A stretch of DNA of 41,767 nt from CANGYM01 sp044235825. GTDB taxonomy: Bacteria > Pseudomonadota > Alphaproteobacteria > JAJTHO01 > CANGYM01. The notes beneath the pieces were generated by a model. That model saw only the letters and a list, made by a program, of their open reading frames with translations. It was not told where the DNA came from and did no database searches. The DNA is taken from positions 1-41,767 of the forward strand of contig JBIIHL010000010.1 of assembly GCA_044235825.1 (NCBI GenBank), read 5' to 3'. The number at the start of each line of letters is the position of its first letter. Positions within the stretch are counted from its first letter, which is position 1. The position numbers were made by a program, and so were the translations under genes. Below, piece after piece: positions 1-8,940 of the stretch.

Positions 1-100
1 GAAAAGAGGCTGGTTGGGTATCGGGCAATTGGGTACGAAGAAGGTACGCTGCTATGAGCGTAAAAATGAAATCGGGAATGCTGTTTGGCACAGAGTACCC

Positions 101-748
101 CTATGTGGACGAATGGGTGCAGGGTGAGGAATGCAGGGTAACATTACGAAACGTCAAACTCATCCGCCGCCCCCGTTGCACCTTAACACCATCGACCACA
201 TCGCTTTTGCGCTTGGCAATGCCGTGTTGCCAGCAATATCGGGCATCGCCTTGTAACAACAGCAAGCTGCGCGAAGGGAGAAACAGGCTGGTTTTTTGCG
301 CGGTGTTGCTGTGGGTAAAATCCATCAGGCAGCCGCTACCAAGGCTCAAGGAAGCTATCGTATCGCCAAAACAGGGGATACAATCCACATGCGGGGCAAT
401 ACCCTGGCCCGGTTGGTATTCGTTCACAATCACCTGATCCGGTGGGGTTGCAAAAAGCCTCTCATAGTGCAGGCGCATTGCCAGTGGTTGCAGCCAGTCG
501 GGCAACACACCCAGATATAAATCCGCCGTCACCTGCCTTGCAGTATAATCATAGCGATAACCGTAATGCTGCACCCGCCGCTGTAAATCAGCGAGCCATG
601 GCTGTTGGTCGATGACTGACAGCAATTCCCTTTCCTCATTTTCCGTGATGAACGCTGGCAGCAGCGACATTCCGGGAACGTCATCCGGTTTTGCATCCGG
701 TGGCCGTGCAAACTCTGAAAACCCGGGAAGAAATGCATTGGCGGTCAT
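101..748 (-). CDS. AlkB-like 2-oxoglutarate/Fe(II) dioxygenase (alkylated nucleic acid repair)
   Basis: The protein (215 residues from ATG at 748, 219 from a GTG at 760) carries the AlkB double-stranded beta-helix signature. Counted from the GTG there is an H-x-D iron motif (H124, D126), a distal iron histidine (H179, in CWQHG), and a C-terminal R-x-S-x-T-F-R motif (R199 to R205) that binds 2-oxoglutarate. Family members oxidatively remove alkyl groups from DNA or RNA bases; some act on proteins, so the substrate is inferred. The GTG at 760 overlaps the stop of the upstream HTH gene (GTGA), and the ATG at 748 lies 9 bases past that stop; neither has a strong ribosome site. Either start implies an operon with the HTH gene. 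Confidence 0.85.
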   Translation of the reverse strand: MTANAFLPGFSEFARPPDAKPDDVPGMSLLPAFITENEERELLSVIDQQPWLADLQRRVQHYGYRYDYTARQVTADLYLGVLPDWLQPLAMRLHYERLFATPPDQVIVNEYQPGQGIAPHVDCIPCFGDTIASLSLGSGCLMDFTHSNTAQKTSLFLPSRSLLLLQGDARYCWQHGIAKRKSDVVDGVKVQRGRRMSLTFRNVTLHSSPCTHSST

Positions 749-756
749 TTTCAGGC

Positions 757-1008
757 TCACGCTGTTCGTGCCAATGTATCATGGCAGGGCTGTTCATCAT
801 CGAAATAATGCTGATCAGCGGTAGAGTTACACAAGCGGCTTTGCTCAAATGCCTCGATATCAGCAAGGCGATAGCGCACCCGACCGCCCACTTTCATAAA
901 GCGCGGCCCCATGCCAAGCCAGCGCCAGCGTTCCAAAGTGCGGACGGAAACGCGAAGCCGCTGGCCTACTAAAATTTGATCAAGATGAGTAATCGATGTA
1001 TGTTCCAT
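757..1008 (-). CDS. small helix-turn-helix DNA-binding protein (MerR/AlpA-like, HTH_17 type)
   Basis: An 83-residue protein. ATG at 1008 is chosen over an upstream TTG (1083) because AAAGGAG lies 8 bases before it. Residues about 8-60 form a winged-helix excisionase/MerR-like module: a recognition-helix stretch (VSVRTLERWRWLGMGP) followed by the wing typical of this class (FMKVGGRVRYRLADIEAFE). Such proteins are transcription regulators or phage/plasmid excisionases. Its stop overlaps the possible GTG start of the AlkB-like gene, so the two are probably co-transcribed and it may control that operon. No integrase or phage gene is visible in the window, so an excisionase role is unsupported. 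Confidence 0.7.
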   Translation of the reverse strand: MEHTSITHLDQILVGQRLRVSVRTLERWRWLGMGPRFMKVGGRVRYRLADIEAFEQSRLCNSTADQHYFDDEQPCHDTLARTA

Positions 1009-1440
1009 GAGGTTTACTCCTTTCAAAAGCCATAACGCTTCTTTTGACGGCTTTATCCAGTTTATTAGCAGCGGGTTACGCAAGAAATATCAGAAATGCC
1101 TGATTTTTAGAAGTATTCATCCCAGCCGAGATACATTATCACCCAACCCGCACCACACCGCCATATCTTAACTTTCCCCCGTCCATTGTTGTCCAAAAAG
1201 TCCTTGATGATTTAGAGTGTCCGTTGAAAAAATGTGGGTCCATTTGGGCAGCCTTTTTGTTCGCAGGACGGAAGACGGAAGAGAGAGGGCGCGGAGGACC
1301 GAAAACAGGTTTTGAGAGACAGGTGAATTTTTTGAGTGGACGCCCCCCTTATAAAGTGTGACAAAAAAACAACTCTTTTCAGAAAGTGTGGAAAAGGTTG
1401 CGGCGTTTGTGTTGCAGGTCTTGAGGACTTAACGAGTTTT
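1009..1440. other. non-coding stretch upstream of glnA
   Basis: No convincing gene lies between the HTH gene and the glnA promoter. The left part holds the HTH ribosome site and a small imperfect hairpin (ATCAG near 1089, CTGAT near 1100). The middle (about 1260-1305) is a purine-rich run of GGACGGAAGA-type words resembling intergenic sequence near 27955 and 30035. The long minus-strand frame crossing this stretch (1212-2363) is the antisense of glnA and has no recognisable protein features. glnB, often found before glnA in alphaproteobacteria, is absent. Confidence 0.5.
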
Positions 1441-1457
1441 TGGCATGTATTGTGCCA
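1441..1457 (+). promoter_or_regulatory. candidate sigma54 (-24/-12) promoter of glnA, overlapping a TGGCA/TGCCA dyad
   Basis: TGGCATGTATTGTGCCA has GG at 1442-1443 and GC at 1454-1455, separated by exactly the 10 bases needed for a sigma54 promoter. It matches the consensus TGGCAY-N5-TTGC except for one T in the -12 element. Transcription would start near 1467, giving a short leader with AAAGGAC as ribosome site before ATG 1491. glnA is a classic NtrC/sigma54 target. The word is also a perfect 5-bp inverted repeat, so it could instead be an operator. Confidence 0.45.
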
Positions 1458-1490
1458 TGACATCTTTTTATCATCGCAAAGGACTTTTTT

Positions 1491-2894
1491 ATGGGGAACA
1501 AGGTTTTTGATCTGATTCAGGAACACGATATTCAGTATATCGACGTGCGCTTTTCTGACATGAAAGGGGTCTGGCACCATATGGCCATGGATGTGTCCGC
1601 GGTGGATCAAAAAATGTTTGACGAGGGGATTATGTTCGATGGCTCCTCCATCCCCGGGTGGAAAGCCATTCATGAATCCGATATGAAATTGATGCCCGAT
1701 GCCCAAAGCGTTGTGGTGGACCCCTTCACGGCCCAGCCCAGCTTGGTTGTCATTTGTGATGTTGTGGATCCCATCACCAGCAAACCCTATGACCGCGATC
1801 CCCGCTCTATCGCTAAGGCCGCGGAGGCTTATGTTAAATCTTCTCATTTGGCCGAAACCGCCTATTTTGGACCCGAAGCAGAGTTTTTCATTTTTGATGA
1901 CGTGCGTTTTGCCCACAATCAGGATCATGTGTTTTATCGCATTGATTCCGAAGAGCTGCCCAACAACTCTGGCCGCGATTACGAAGGCGGCAATTTGGGG
2001 CACCGCCCCAGCGCCAAGGGCGGATATTTCCCCTGCGCCCCCGTGGATGCGTTGGTGGATATCCGCGCGGAAATGTTGTCCCGTATGAAGGAAATGGGCA
2101 TCCCCGTAGAAAAACATCACCACGAAGTGGCCCCCGCCCAGTGCGAACTTGGGATCCTTTACGGGACATTGGTGGAAACGGCGGACCGGATGCAGCTGTA
2201 TAAATATGTGGTGCGCAACGTGGCCCAGTCCTATAACAAAACGGCTACCTTTATGGCCAAACCCATGGCGGGGGATAACGGATCGGGGATGCACGTTCAC
2301 CAGTCCCTGTGGAAAAATGGCCAGCCCATGTTTGCCGGTTCTGAGTATGCCGGATTGTCCCAAGAAGCCCTATGGTACATCGGGGGCATCATCAAACATG
2401 GCCGCGCCATCAACGCCTTTACCAACCCTACCACCAACAGTTATAAACGCTTAATCCCCGGATTCGAGGCGCCTGTGGTGCTCGGCTATTCGTCCCGTAA
2501 CCGTTCGGTATCGTGCCGGATTCCCCACTATGAATCCCCCAAAGCCAAGCGGGTTGAGGTGCGTTTCCCTGACCCCACCGCCAACCCCTATCTGGCCTTT
2601 GCCGCTATGGTCATGGCGGGATTGGACGGGATTAAAAACAAAATCGATCCTGGCGCCGCCATGGACCGCAACCTGTACGATGCCTCGGACGAGGAAATGA
2701 AATCGCTGCCCACCGTCTGCAGCTCTCTGCGTCAGGCTTTGGATGCGCTGGAAAAAGATCACGCCTTCCTAACCCAGGGCGATGTGTTTTCCAAAGGCAT
2801 GATCGAATCCTATATCGCCATGAAAATGGATGAAGTGAAAATGTACGAAACCAGCCCGCACCCTGTGGAATACAAACTCTACTTTAGTGCGTAA
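1491..2894 (+). CDS. glnA: glutamine synthetase type I
   Basis: This enzyme makes glutamine from glutamate, ammonia and ATP, the main entry of ammonium into metabolism. The 467-residue length is normal for GSI. Visible landmarks are the beta-grasp start (MFDGSSIPGW, about 48-57), metal and substrate segments (GPEAEFF near 127, EKHHHEVAPAQCE near 207, NGSGMHVHQS near 263), the ATP/arginine region (NRSVSCRIP near 337) and the adenylylation loop NLYD with Tyr396. The tyrosine predicts activity control by GlnE. The ribosome site AAAGGAC precedes ATG 1491. A sigma54-like promoter lies upstream and a strong terminator follows. glnB is not adjacent. Confidence 0.98.
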   Translation: MGNKVFDLIQEHDIQYIDVRFSDMKGVWHHMAMDVSAVDQKMFDEGIMFDGSSIPGWKAIHESDMKLMPDAQSVVVDPFTAQPSLVVICDVVDPITSKPYDRDPRSIAKAAEAYVKSSHLAETAYFGPEAEFFIFDDVRFAHNQDHVFYRIDSEELPNNSGRDYEGGNLGHRPSAKGGYFPCAPVDALVDIRAEMLSRMKEMGIPVEKHHHEVAPAQCELGILYGTLVETADRMQLYKYVVRNVAQSYNKTATFMAKPMAGDNGSGMHVHQSLWKNGQPMFAGSEYAGLSQEALWYIGGIIKHGRAINAFTNPTTNSYKRLIPGFEAPVVLGYSSRNRSVSCRIPHYESPKAKRVEVRFPDPTANPYLAFAAMVMAGLDGIKNKIDPGAAMDRNLYDASDEEMKSLPTVCSSLRQALDALEKDHAFLTQGDVFSKGMIESYIAMKMDEVKMYETSPHPVEYKLYFSA

Positions 2895-2920
2895 TCCTCA
2901 CGTTTTGTAAACACGCCTTC

Positions 2921-2951
2921 GCCCCCCCCCAAAAAGTGGGGGGCTATTTTT
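2921..2951 (+). terminator. Rho-independent terminator after glnA
   Basis: GCCCCCC at 2921 pairs with GGGGGGC ending at 2944 around a loop of Cs and AAAAAGT, followed by TATTTTT. The U-run is on the glnA side only, so it ends glnA transcripts; for the converging PepSY gene the hairpin has no T-tract. Confidence 0.85.
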
Positions 2952-4411
2952 CAAGGTTTTGGCGGGGACAGAGAACGATCATCGGATGGACGCTGTGTTG
3001 TTTTCAAAACACGTCTCTTGCGTTGGTACAACCACAGGCCAATTCCGCTCATCATAATCATCAACATGGCAACCACCGCCAGCAGGCTATCCCTCTGGGT
3101 GTGTGTGATTCCCAGAAGGTTATCCAGAAATTGACCTTTGTGCAGGTTGCGGAAACTCCACAATTCTGCCTTGTCTAAAGCAGACACCTGTGCGGCCATG
3201 ATGCCGGCTTTGGCATCCACAAACATCACCCCCTTAGGGGTTTCCACGCGCCAGACGGGCAGGCGTTTGTTGGCAAAACCATACTCAGGGCTGAACATGG
3301 GCACCAGCGTGGGAACGGGGCCAGTATTCTGCCCTGCGATGGCCAGCGCGATATCCGCATCACGCGAGGGAACTTTCGTCCCATCTTGCACCCTGAAATA
3401 GGCTGTGGTTGTTTTTGGCATCCGTTGTGTATGGTGAGCATGCGCGGTTGGGATTGTTTTGGGGGCGTCAGGCAAAGCCCTTTCTACGCGCCATAAAATC
3501 CCTTTTGGGGTTATGCTCAGGCGGACATCACCGGCCTGATGAATCCCCTGAGGCAAAGATTGGATGCTGGCCATGGCAACAGGGTGCATTTGTGGGGTTT
3601 TCTGGGCTTCAGACGTTGTCTGCATCCACAAATGAAATAACCCACTGCCAGAAAACGCCAGAACAGGCAGCCATACCACCCATGCCAGACGGCGATGCAG
3701 ACCCCGTCCGCCTTTTGGCATTTTGGGGCGTTTTAATGTCCACAGCAACCCAATGCCCAAACCGGCCATGGCAACAATCCCCAGCATGGCGCAGGTGATG
3801 ATCCCCAGCCGAATGCCCTCAAATCGCCCTTCCAGAAACTTCAGTGTGTGGATATGTTGAAACAGCCAAAGCAGGGTTTCTTTGTAGGGGGTATTGAGGC
3901 TGCCCAATGTGTCTTCGCCGGTATCCACATACACAACCAAACCATCGGGGCGTTCAAACGCCACCCGCCATACCGGTAGATATTTGTTGATGGACGGATA
4001 ATTCTGATCAAACGTGGTTTGCAGGGTTGCGGAAAGAATACCTGCCTTTTTTTCACCGCTGTAATGCCGTGCCAGCCCCTTTGCGCGGGCAGCATCGGCA
4101 TTGGGCAGCCATGCCGCCGTGATGGCGTTGTAATAAAGACGCTCTGCCTGATGGGGCAGGGTGATCTGATAATGCGGCTGCCCCTCGGCCATCACCAGTC
4201 TTAGCCCCGTGATGGCTTGCGCAGGCAGCAAAGCGGAGGGGGCTTTCGTACCCTCCACCCCCACCGATTCCACCGGCGGCGTAAAGGCAACCGGTTGAAT
4301 CCCCGTTAACGACAACAAGGGGTGAATCAGACCCGATGCCGCCCACACAATCAGAAAAATGCCCGCGATAACCCCAAGGCGTAGGTGCCATTGATAAAGC
4401 TTTGCCAACAT
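2951..4411 (-). CDS. PepSY-domain membrane protein (PepSY_TM, iron-regulated membrane protein type)
   Basis: A 486-residue inner-membrane protein with four hydrophobic segments: one at the N-terminus (WHLRLGVIAGIFLIVWAASG), two in the middle (around IITCAMLGIVAMAGLGIG and LAWVVWLPVLAFSGSG) and one near the C-terminus (LLAVVAMLMIMMSGIGLWL). Two extracytoplasmic PepSY-like regions lie between them, each ending in a VWRV or VVYVDT type strand. Proteins of this shape sit beside TonB-dependent receptors and are thought to help release or reduce imported metal chelates. Its ATG overlaps the receptor's stop by one base (TGATG), so the two are translated together. Confidence 0.8.
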   Translation of the reverse strand: MLAKLYQWHLRLGVIAGIFLIVWAASGLIHPLLSLTGIQPVAFTPPVESVGVEGTKAPSALLPAQAITGLRLVMAEGQPHYQITLPHQAERLYYNAITAAWLPNADAARAKGLARHYSGEKKAGILSATLQTTFDQNYPSINKYLPVWRVAFERPDGLVVYVDTGEDTLGSLNTPYKETLLWLFQHIHTLKFLEGRFEGIRLGIITCAMLGIVAMAGLGIGLLWTLKRPKMPKGGRGLHRRLAWVVWLPVLAFSGSGLFHLWMQTTSEAQKTPQMHPVAMASIQSLPQGIHQAGDVRLSITPKGILWRVERALPDAPKTIPTAHAHHTQRMPKTTTAYFRVQDGTKVPSRDADIALAIAGQNTGPVPTLVPMFSPEYGFANKRLPVWRVETPKGVMFVDAKAGIMAAQVSALDKAELWSFRNLHKGQFLDNLLGITHTQRDSLLAVVAMLMIMMSGIGLWLYQRKRRVLKTTQRPSDDRSLSPPKP

Positions 4412-6471
4412 CAGAACCTCACCACAATACCTGCATAGACACTTCGCCCCTCGCCTGGGTAAAACACTTGGCTGTTGCTGGGCGTGGCTTTGCTCAGGGT
4501 GCTGAAATTGCTGATATAGGCTTCATCCGTCAGGTTGCGGACATCCACAAAAACGTTAACGTTTTCGCTGATTTTATAACCGGCCTCCGCCCCTAAGACC
4601 GTATACCCTGGGGCATCCAGCGTATTGGCAAAGTCCACATCCGCCCCCATCGGTACCCATTCCACATTGGGGGCCACATACCAACCCGCAGGGTCAGTAT
4701 AGCGCAGGGCTGTTTTATAAACATGCGGCGGCACACCGGCCAAACGATTATCCCCATACTGGGCATCCCCCCGAAAGGTAAAATCACTGAACGTATAGGC
4801 GTTTTGCCATGTAACCGTTTCTGTTAGGGAGACATCAAGCCCCAGCTCCAGCCCCTGATGCAGGGTCTTGTCCGCATTAAAGGTGCTGGCGGGAATGCCC
4901 GCGCTGGGGTCGATGGTGTATTGCAGCAGCTCGTCTTTCACCCAAGAGCGATACACGCTGACATCCCAATCGTACCGATCATGCTGGCCGCGGGTGCCGA
5001 TTTCCGCCGTCCAAGCCTGCTGGGCATTAACGGGGGTAAAGGTTGCGGTGCCGCCTTGGGTGAGCTCGGTAAACGTGGGGGCTTCGTTGCTTTTGCTGAT
5101 GTTGGCAAAAACCTGATTGCCTTCTACGGGTTCATACAAAACCCCCAGCTTGGGGTTAAAGGATCGATAAATCACCGAATCCGTGTTGCTGGTCCCTATT
5201 TTGTTAACGCTTTCCCTCTGGGCCCACGTCAACTGGCTGCCGGTGACCAAGGCCACCGTGGGTACGACATAAAAATGGTTTTCCGCAAACGCATTGTGTG
5301 TTTGGGCCTGTTGATCGGCATCCCCGATTAAGGTGCCCCGACTGCCCCGAACGTTGGTATAAAGCCGCGCATCCACCGCGCCCGCTTGGGCCGTAAAGCC
5401 AGCCCGATAACGGTTGGCATAATCCCCCAGAGTATAGGATCCCTTCAGGGTGCCAAATCCCCCATAATCTGTGCTTTCCTGATCCACCACCGCAAAAATC
5501 GGGTGAAACAGGTCTTTGCGGTTTAAAAACACCCCGCCCTCCACCGTTTGCGTGTTGGAAAGGGTGTAGGCGGTTTTGTTAGACAGGCGCAGCGAACGGA
5601 TATCCCGCTTCTGATCCCCCTTAACCTGCGCAGGGTTGGCTTTACCAGGGTTGTTGAGGGCATCCTCACGGCTAAGGGTCCCAGGCAGGTCCTGTTCAAT
5701 AATGTTCCCGCTCAGGTAAAACCGTGTTTCCAGATCATCACGGACCTTGATGCCGTAATTGCTGTTCAGTTTGACGCTGCCCTGATCGCTGTGCTGGCGA
5801 AACCCATTGCTGGTGGTGCTGGTTAAGCTCAGGAACACATCCTGATCATCGAACACAGCCCCGCTGCGGGCATGGGCGCGAAGGGTGCTTTCGGATCCAG
5901 CCTCAAGGCGCACTTGGTTGCCACGTGCGGTATAGCCCGTGGGGGAAACCATATTGATGGCCCCGCCCAGACTGTTGCCGCCGTAGGCCAGCGCGTTGCC
6001 GCCCTTATAAACCTCGATATGCTGCAGGGCTAGGGGATCAGCCTCTTGAAAATCCCCCGCACCATCGGCCAGATTAAAGGGAATCCCATCTTGCAACAGG
6101 GTAATGCCCCGCATATGAAAACCACGGGACAGGCCAGATCCCCGAATGGACAGGCGCACCTCCTCCCCAAAGCGTTTTTGGGCATACACCCCGGGGACAA
6201 AGGACAGGGTATCCTGAAAATTCTGGATATAGCGGTTTTCAATGGCCTCTAGCGGCACAACCTCAACGCCCCCCGGGGTTTGCTGGATGGTGCGGGTGGC
6301 CTCCTTAACGGTGGGAACCGTATTGCTTTTGATCAGATTGCCCTTGGTGATGCTGACCGATAGGGGCTTGGTTTTTGTCTCTTGGGCAAACGCCGACAAT
6401 GACAGGGTGATTGAAAAAAGGGCGAGCCAAAAGCCACCGCTTTTGATGTGGAAAGACAAAGATGTCGTCAT
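4411..6471 (-). CDS. TonB-dependent outer-membrane receptor
   Basis: A 686-residue precursor. A signal peptide ends near SAFA at residue 29. The plug domain follows (about 55-180), with the characteristic sequences RLSIRGSGLSRG, LLQDGIPFN and IEVYKGGNALAYGGNSLGGAIN. The rest is a 22-stranded barrel ending in a terminal aromatic strand (YAGIVVRF). A possible TonB box is PLSVSITK just after the signal peptide. Such receptors import siderophores, heme, vitamin B12 or other metal complexes using TonB energy; the ligand cannot be read from the sequence. The ribosome site AGGAG lies before ATG 6471. It sits between a DUF2946 gene upstream and the PepSY gene downstream, a typical metal-uptake setting. 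Confidence 0.93.
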   Translation of the reverse strand: MTTSLSFHIKSGGFWLALFSITLSLSAFAQETKTKPLSVSITKGNLIKSNTVPTVKEATRTIQQTPGGVEVVPLEAIENRYIQNFQDTLSFVPGVYAQKRFGEEVRLSIRGSGLSRGFHMRGITLLQDGIPFNLADGAGDFQEADPLALQHIEVYKGGNALAYGGNSLGGAINMVSPTGYTARGNQVRLEAGSESTLRAHARSGAVFDDQDVFLSLTSTTSNGFRQHSDQGSVKLNSNYGIKVRDDLETRFYLSGNIIEQDLPGTLSREDALNNPGKANPAQVKGDQKRDIRSLRLSNKTAYTLSNTQTVEGGVFLNRKDLFHPIFAVVDQESTDYGGFGTLKGSYTLGDYANRYRAGFTAQAGAVDARLYTNVRGSRGTLIGDADQQAQTHNAFAENHFYVVPTVALVTGSQLTWAQRESVNKIGTSNTDSVIYRSFNPKLGVLYEPVEGNQVFANISKSNEAPTFTELTQGGTATFTPVNAQQAWTAEIGTRGQHDRYDWDVSVYRSWVKDELLQYTIDPSAGIPASTFNADKTLHQGLELGLDVSLTETVTWQNAYTFSDFTFRGDAQYGDNRLAGVPPHVYKTALRYTDPAGWYVAPNVEWVPMGADVDFANTLDAPGYTVLGAEAGYKISENVNVFVDVRNLTDEAYISNFSTLSKATPSNSQVFYPGEGRSVYAGIVVRF

Positions 6472-6548
6472 GGAAAATCTCCTGAAACGTTAAAAAACGC
6501 ACGGCCACACCCCAAGGGCGCAGCAGATGCAGAAAAAACAACGAAAAA

Positions 6549-6929
6549 TCAGGAAAACAGGGGCGGGGCGCGGGGTGGCGCCGTTTTGCGCAGCACCGCC
6601 ATGGCAGGATGCGACGCGGGCGCCGCAAACACAGGGGCCGCATACCCCTTTAGCACCATCAAGGGGGCAGTGACATGGGCAGACAAAAGGACAGAGGCAT
6701 GGACAGCAAACAGACACGGGGCTTTGTGACCGGTATGCTTTTGATTCCCATTGCTGTCGTTTTTGGCAGGCTGGCCATGGTCATCCACGGTGATGGTTTG
6801 CGATCCCGCGGCGGTACAAATGACGATGTTGAAAAGGTGCTTTTCCCCACCAGCCTGCGGCATATACCCCGCAGGGATCAACCCGCGAAACAAAACAGCC
6901 CCAACCAACAGCCACGTGAACAAACGCAT
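6549..6929 (-). CDS. DUF2946 family small membrane/secreted protein
   Basis: A 126-residue protein starting with a hydrophobic segment that leads into the family hallmark RGLIPAGYMP (residues about 14-24). It also has an N-terminal CTA motif (IVICTAAG) and a His/Cys-bearing segment (HTGHKAPCLFA). DUF2946 proteins have no assigned biochemical role but recur next to TonB receptors and PepSY proteins and are often linked to metal (copper or iron) supply; that role is inferred. The start codon overlaps the dxs stop (TGATG), tying it to dxs transcription. The TonB receptor begins 77 bases downstream with its own ribosome site. Confidence 0.7.
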   Translation of the reverse strand: MRLFTWLLVGAVLFRGLIPAGYMPQAGGEKHLFNIVICTAAGSQTITVDDHGQPAKNDSNGNQKHTGHKAPCLFAVHASVLLSAHVTAPLMVLKGYAAPVFAAPASHPAMAVLRKTAPPRAPPLFS

Positions 6930-8821
6930 CAGGACCCCGCAAGCTCACGCACTTTTCCCGCAATGGCCTGTGCGGACAGGCCGCAGGCCTCCCACTGGGC
7001 CTCGGGCGTGTCGTGATCCAAAAACCGATCCGGCAAAATCAGGGGGGTGATGGTGGACAGGCCGCGGTGCAAAGACTGCCGCACCAGAAAATCCAAAACA
7101 TGACTGGCAAAGCCCCCCACACTGGCGTCTTCCACGATGATCAAATGGTCATGGTGGCGGGCCATTTGGGTGATTAGGGCTGTATCCAGCGGCTTTTGAA
7201 AACGCGCATCCGCCACGGTGATGGTTAGGTTATCTTGCTGTTTCAGAACGTGCGCGGCCTCCAGACACGCCGCCAGACGGGTGCCATAACTCAGAATCGC
7301 CACCCTGTCCCCCGATTGCAAAACCCGTCCGTGGCCAAGGGGCAGGGGGGTTGCTTCGGGCAGGGGCACCCCCGTGCCTGATCCTCTGGGATAGCGCACT
7401 GCGCTGGGGGCATCGTCGATGGCGGCGGCGGTGGCGATCATGCGCACCAATTCGCCCTCATCCGCGGGGGCCATCAGAACAAAATGGGGCAGGGTGCCCA
7501 AAAACACGGGATCAAAACTGCCCGCATGGGTGGCCCCATCGGCCCCCACCAACCCCGCACGGTCAATCATAAAGCGCACGGGCAGTTTTTGAATGGCCAC
7601 ATCATGCACCACCTGATCATAGCCCCGCTGCAGGAATGTGGAATACAGGGCCACAAAGGGCTTGATCCCCTCACAGGCCAAGCCTGCGGCAAAGGTGACC
7701 GCATGCTGCTCTGCAATGCCCACATCAAAACACCGATCCGGAAAGGCCTTGGCCAACATATCCAGTCCTGTTCCGCTGGGCATGGCGGCGGTGATGCCCA
7801 CAATGCTGGGATCCTTTTCAGCCAAGGCCACCAAGGTTTTTCCAAAAACAGAGGTATAACTGGGCGCGGCAGGCTTGGCAGGGGCCGCCTGACCCGTGGT
7901 GACATCAAAACGGGTGACCCCGTGGAATTTATCGGCAGACGCCTCGGCGGGGGCATATCCCTTGCCCTTTTGCGTGACCACGTGCAGCAACACGGGACGA
8001 TCAATCACGCTGTCACGGATATTGTTCAGCAGGGGAATCAGGGCATTCAGCCGGTGCCCATCCACGGGGCCGACGTAGTAAAATCCCAGCTCCTCAAACA
8101 ACGTGCCGCCCACCATCAGGCCGCGGGTGAATTCCTCGGCCCGCTTGGCCGCCACCATGACGGATTTGGGCAGTTTTTCCCCGAATCCCTTCACGACCTC
8201 CCGCAGCGAGCGATAGGATTTTGACGAAATCAGCCGCGACAGATAATGACTCATGGCCCCCACCGGCGGGGCGATGGACATATCGTTGTCGTTTAATACC
8301 ACCAGCATCTTATGTCTCAGCGCCCCTGCATTGTTCATGGCTTCATAGGCCATGCCGGCACTCATGGCGCCATCACCAATGACGGCAATGACGTTATCAT
8401 GGCTTTTATGTTGCAAGATCTGCCCCACGCGCATGCCCAGCGCGGCGGAGATGGAGGTGGAACTATGTCCAGCCCCAAAGGGATCGTAGGGGCTTTCGGA
8501 GCGTTTGGTAAATCCCGATAACCCATCCCCCTGCCGCAGGGTAGACATCAGGGCCCGTCGCCCCGTGAGCATTTTATGGGGATAGGCCTGATGTCCCACA
8601 TCCCAGATGATTTTGTCTTCGGGGGCGTGAAAAACAAAATGCAGGGCGATGGTCAGCTCCACCACACCAAGATTCGCCCCCAAATGCCCCCCCGTCTGGG
8701 ACACCGTTTCAATCATTTCAGCGCGGATTTCTGCGGCCAAGGCGGGTAGGTCATCCTCATTCAGGGCCCTAAGATCCTGAAGGGTATCAATACGATCCAA
8801 AAACGGGGTTGCCGACGTCAT
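6929..8821 (-). CDS. dxs: 1-deoxy-D-xylulose-5-phosphate synthase
   Basis: A thiamine-diphosphate enzyme joining pyruvate and glyceraldehyde 3-phosphate, the first step of the MEP isoprenoid pathway. The 630-residue length is standard. Landmarks are GGHLGANLGVVELTIALH (about 44-61), the DVGHQAYPHK motif, the ThDP/Mg motif GDGAMSAGMAYEAMNN, the central transketolase domain with GIAEQHAVTFAAG, and a C-terminal transketolase domain. The ATG at 8821 gives the normal N-terminus. The gene heads a minus-strand series (DUF2946, TonB receptor, PepSY), an unusual partnership for dxs. It is divergent from rpsB with a 266-base spacer. Confidence 0.97.
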   Translation of the reverse strand: MTSATPFLDRIDTLQDLRALNEDDLPALAAEIRAEMIETVSQTGGHLGANLGVVELTIALHFVFHAPEDKIIWDVGHQAYPHKMLTGRRALMSTLRQGDGLSGFTKRSESPYDPFGAGHSSTSISAALGMRVGQILQHKSHDNVIAVIGDGAMSAGMAYEAMNNAGALRHKMLVVLNDNDMSIAPPVGAMSHYLSRLISSKSYRSLREVVKGFGEKLPKSVMVAAKRAEEFTRGLMVGGTLFEELGFYYVGPVDGHRLNALIPLLNNIRDSVIDRPVLLHVVTQKGKGYAPAEASADKFHGVTRFDVTTGQAAPAKPAAPSYTSVFGKTLVALAEKDPSIVGITAAMPSGTGLDMLAKAFPDRCFDVGIAEQHAVTFAAGLACEGIKPFVALYSTFLQRGYDQVVHDVAIQKLPVRFMIDRAGLVGADGATHAGSFDPVFLGTLPHFVLMAPADEGELVRMIATAAAIDDAPSAVRYPRGSGTGVPLPEATPLPLGHGRVLQSGDRVAILSYGTRLAACLEAAHVLKQQDNLTITVADARFQKPLDTALITQMARHHDHLIIVEDASVGGFASHVLDFLVRQSLHRGLSTITPLILPDRFLDHDTPEAQWEACGLSAQAIAGKVRELAGS

Positions 8822-8940
8822 GAAAGTGGATATAGCACATCAGCCCCAAAATTCCATCTCTAAAATTTTGAAAAATCTATGGGCCGTTGGGGGATTGGGG
8901 ATTCGTTTTCTGTCCCCTGACAGGGCTTCTGAATTCCCCC

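Noticed and set aside
1212..2363. Long minus-strand frame of 383 codons across glnA and its upstream region
   Set aside because: It lies antisense to a certain glnA gene, is rich in His/Gly/Phe as mirror frames are, and has no recognisable motif or ribosome site.
7484..8224. Plus-strand frame of 246 codons inside dxs
   Set aside because: Antisense mirror of dxs with low-complexity His/Gly/Gln content.
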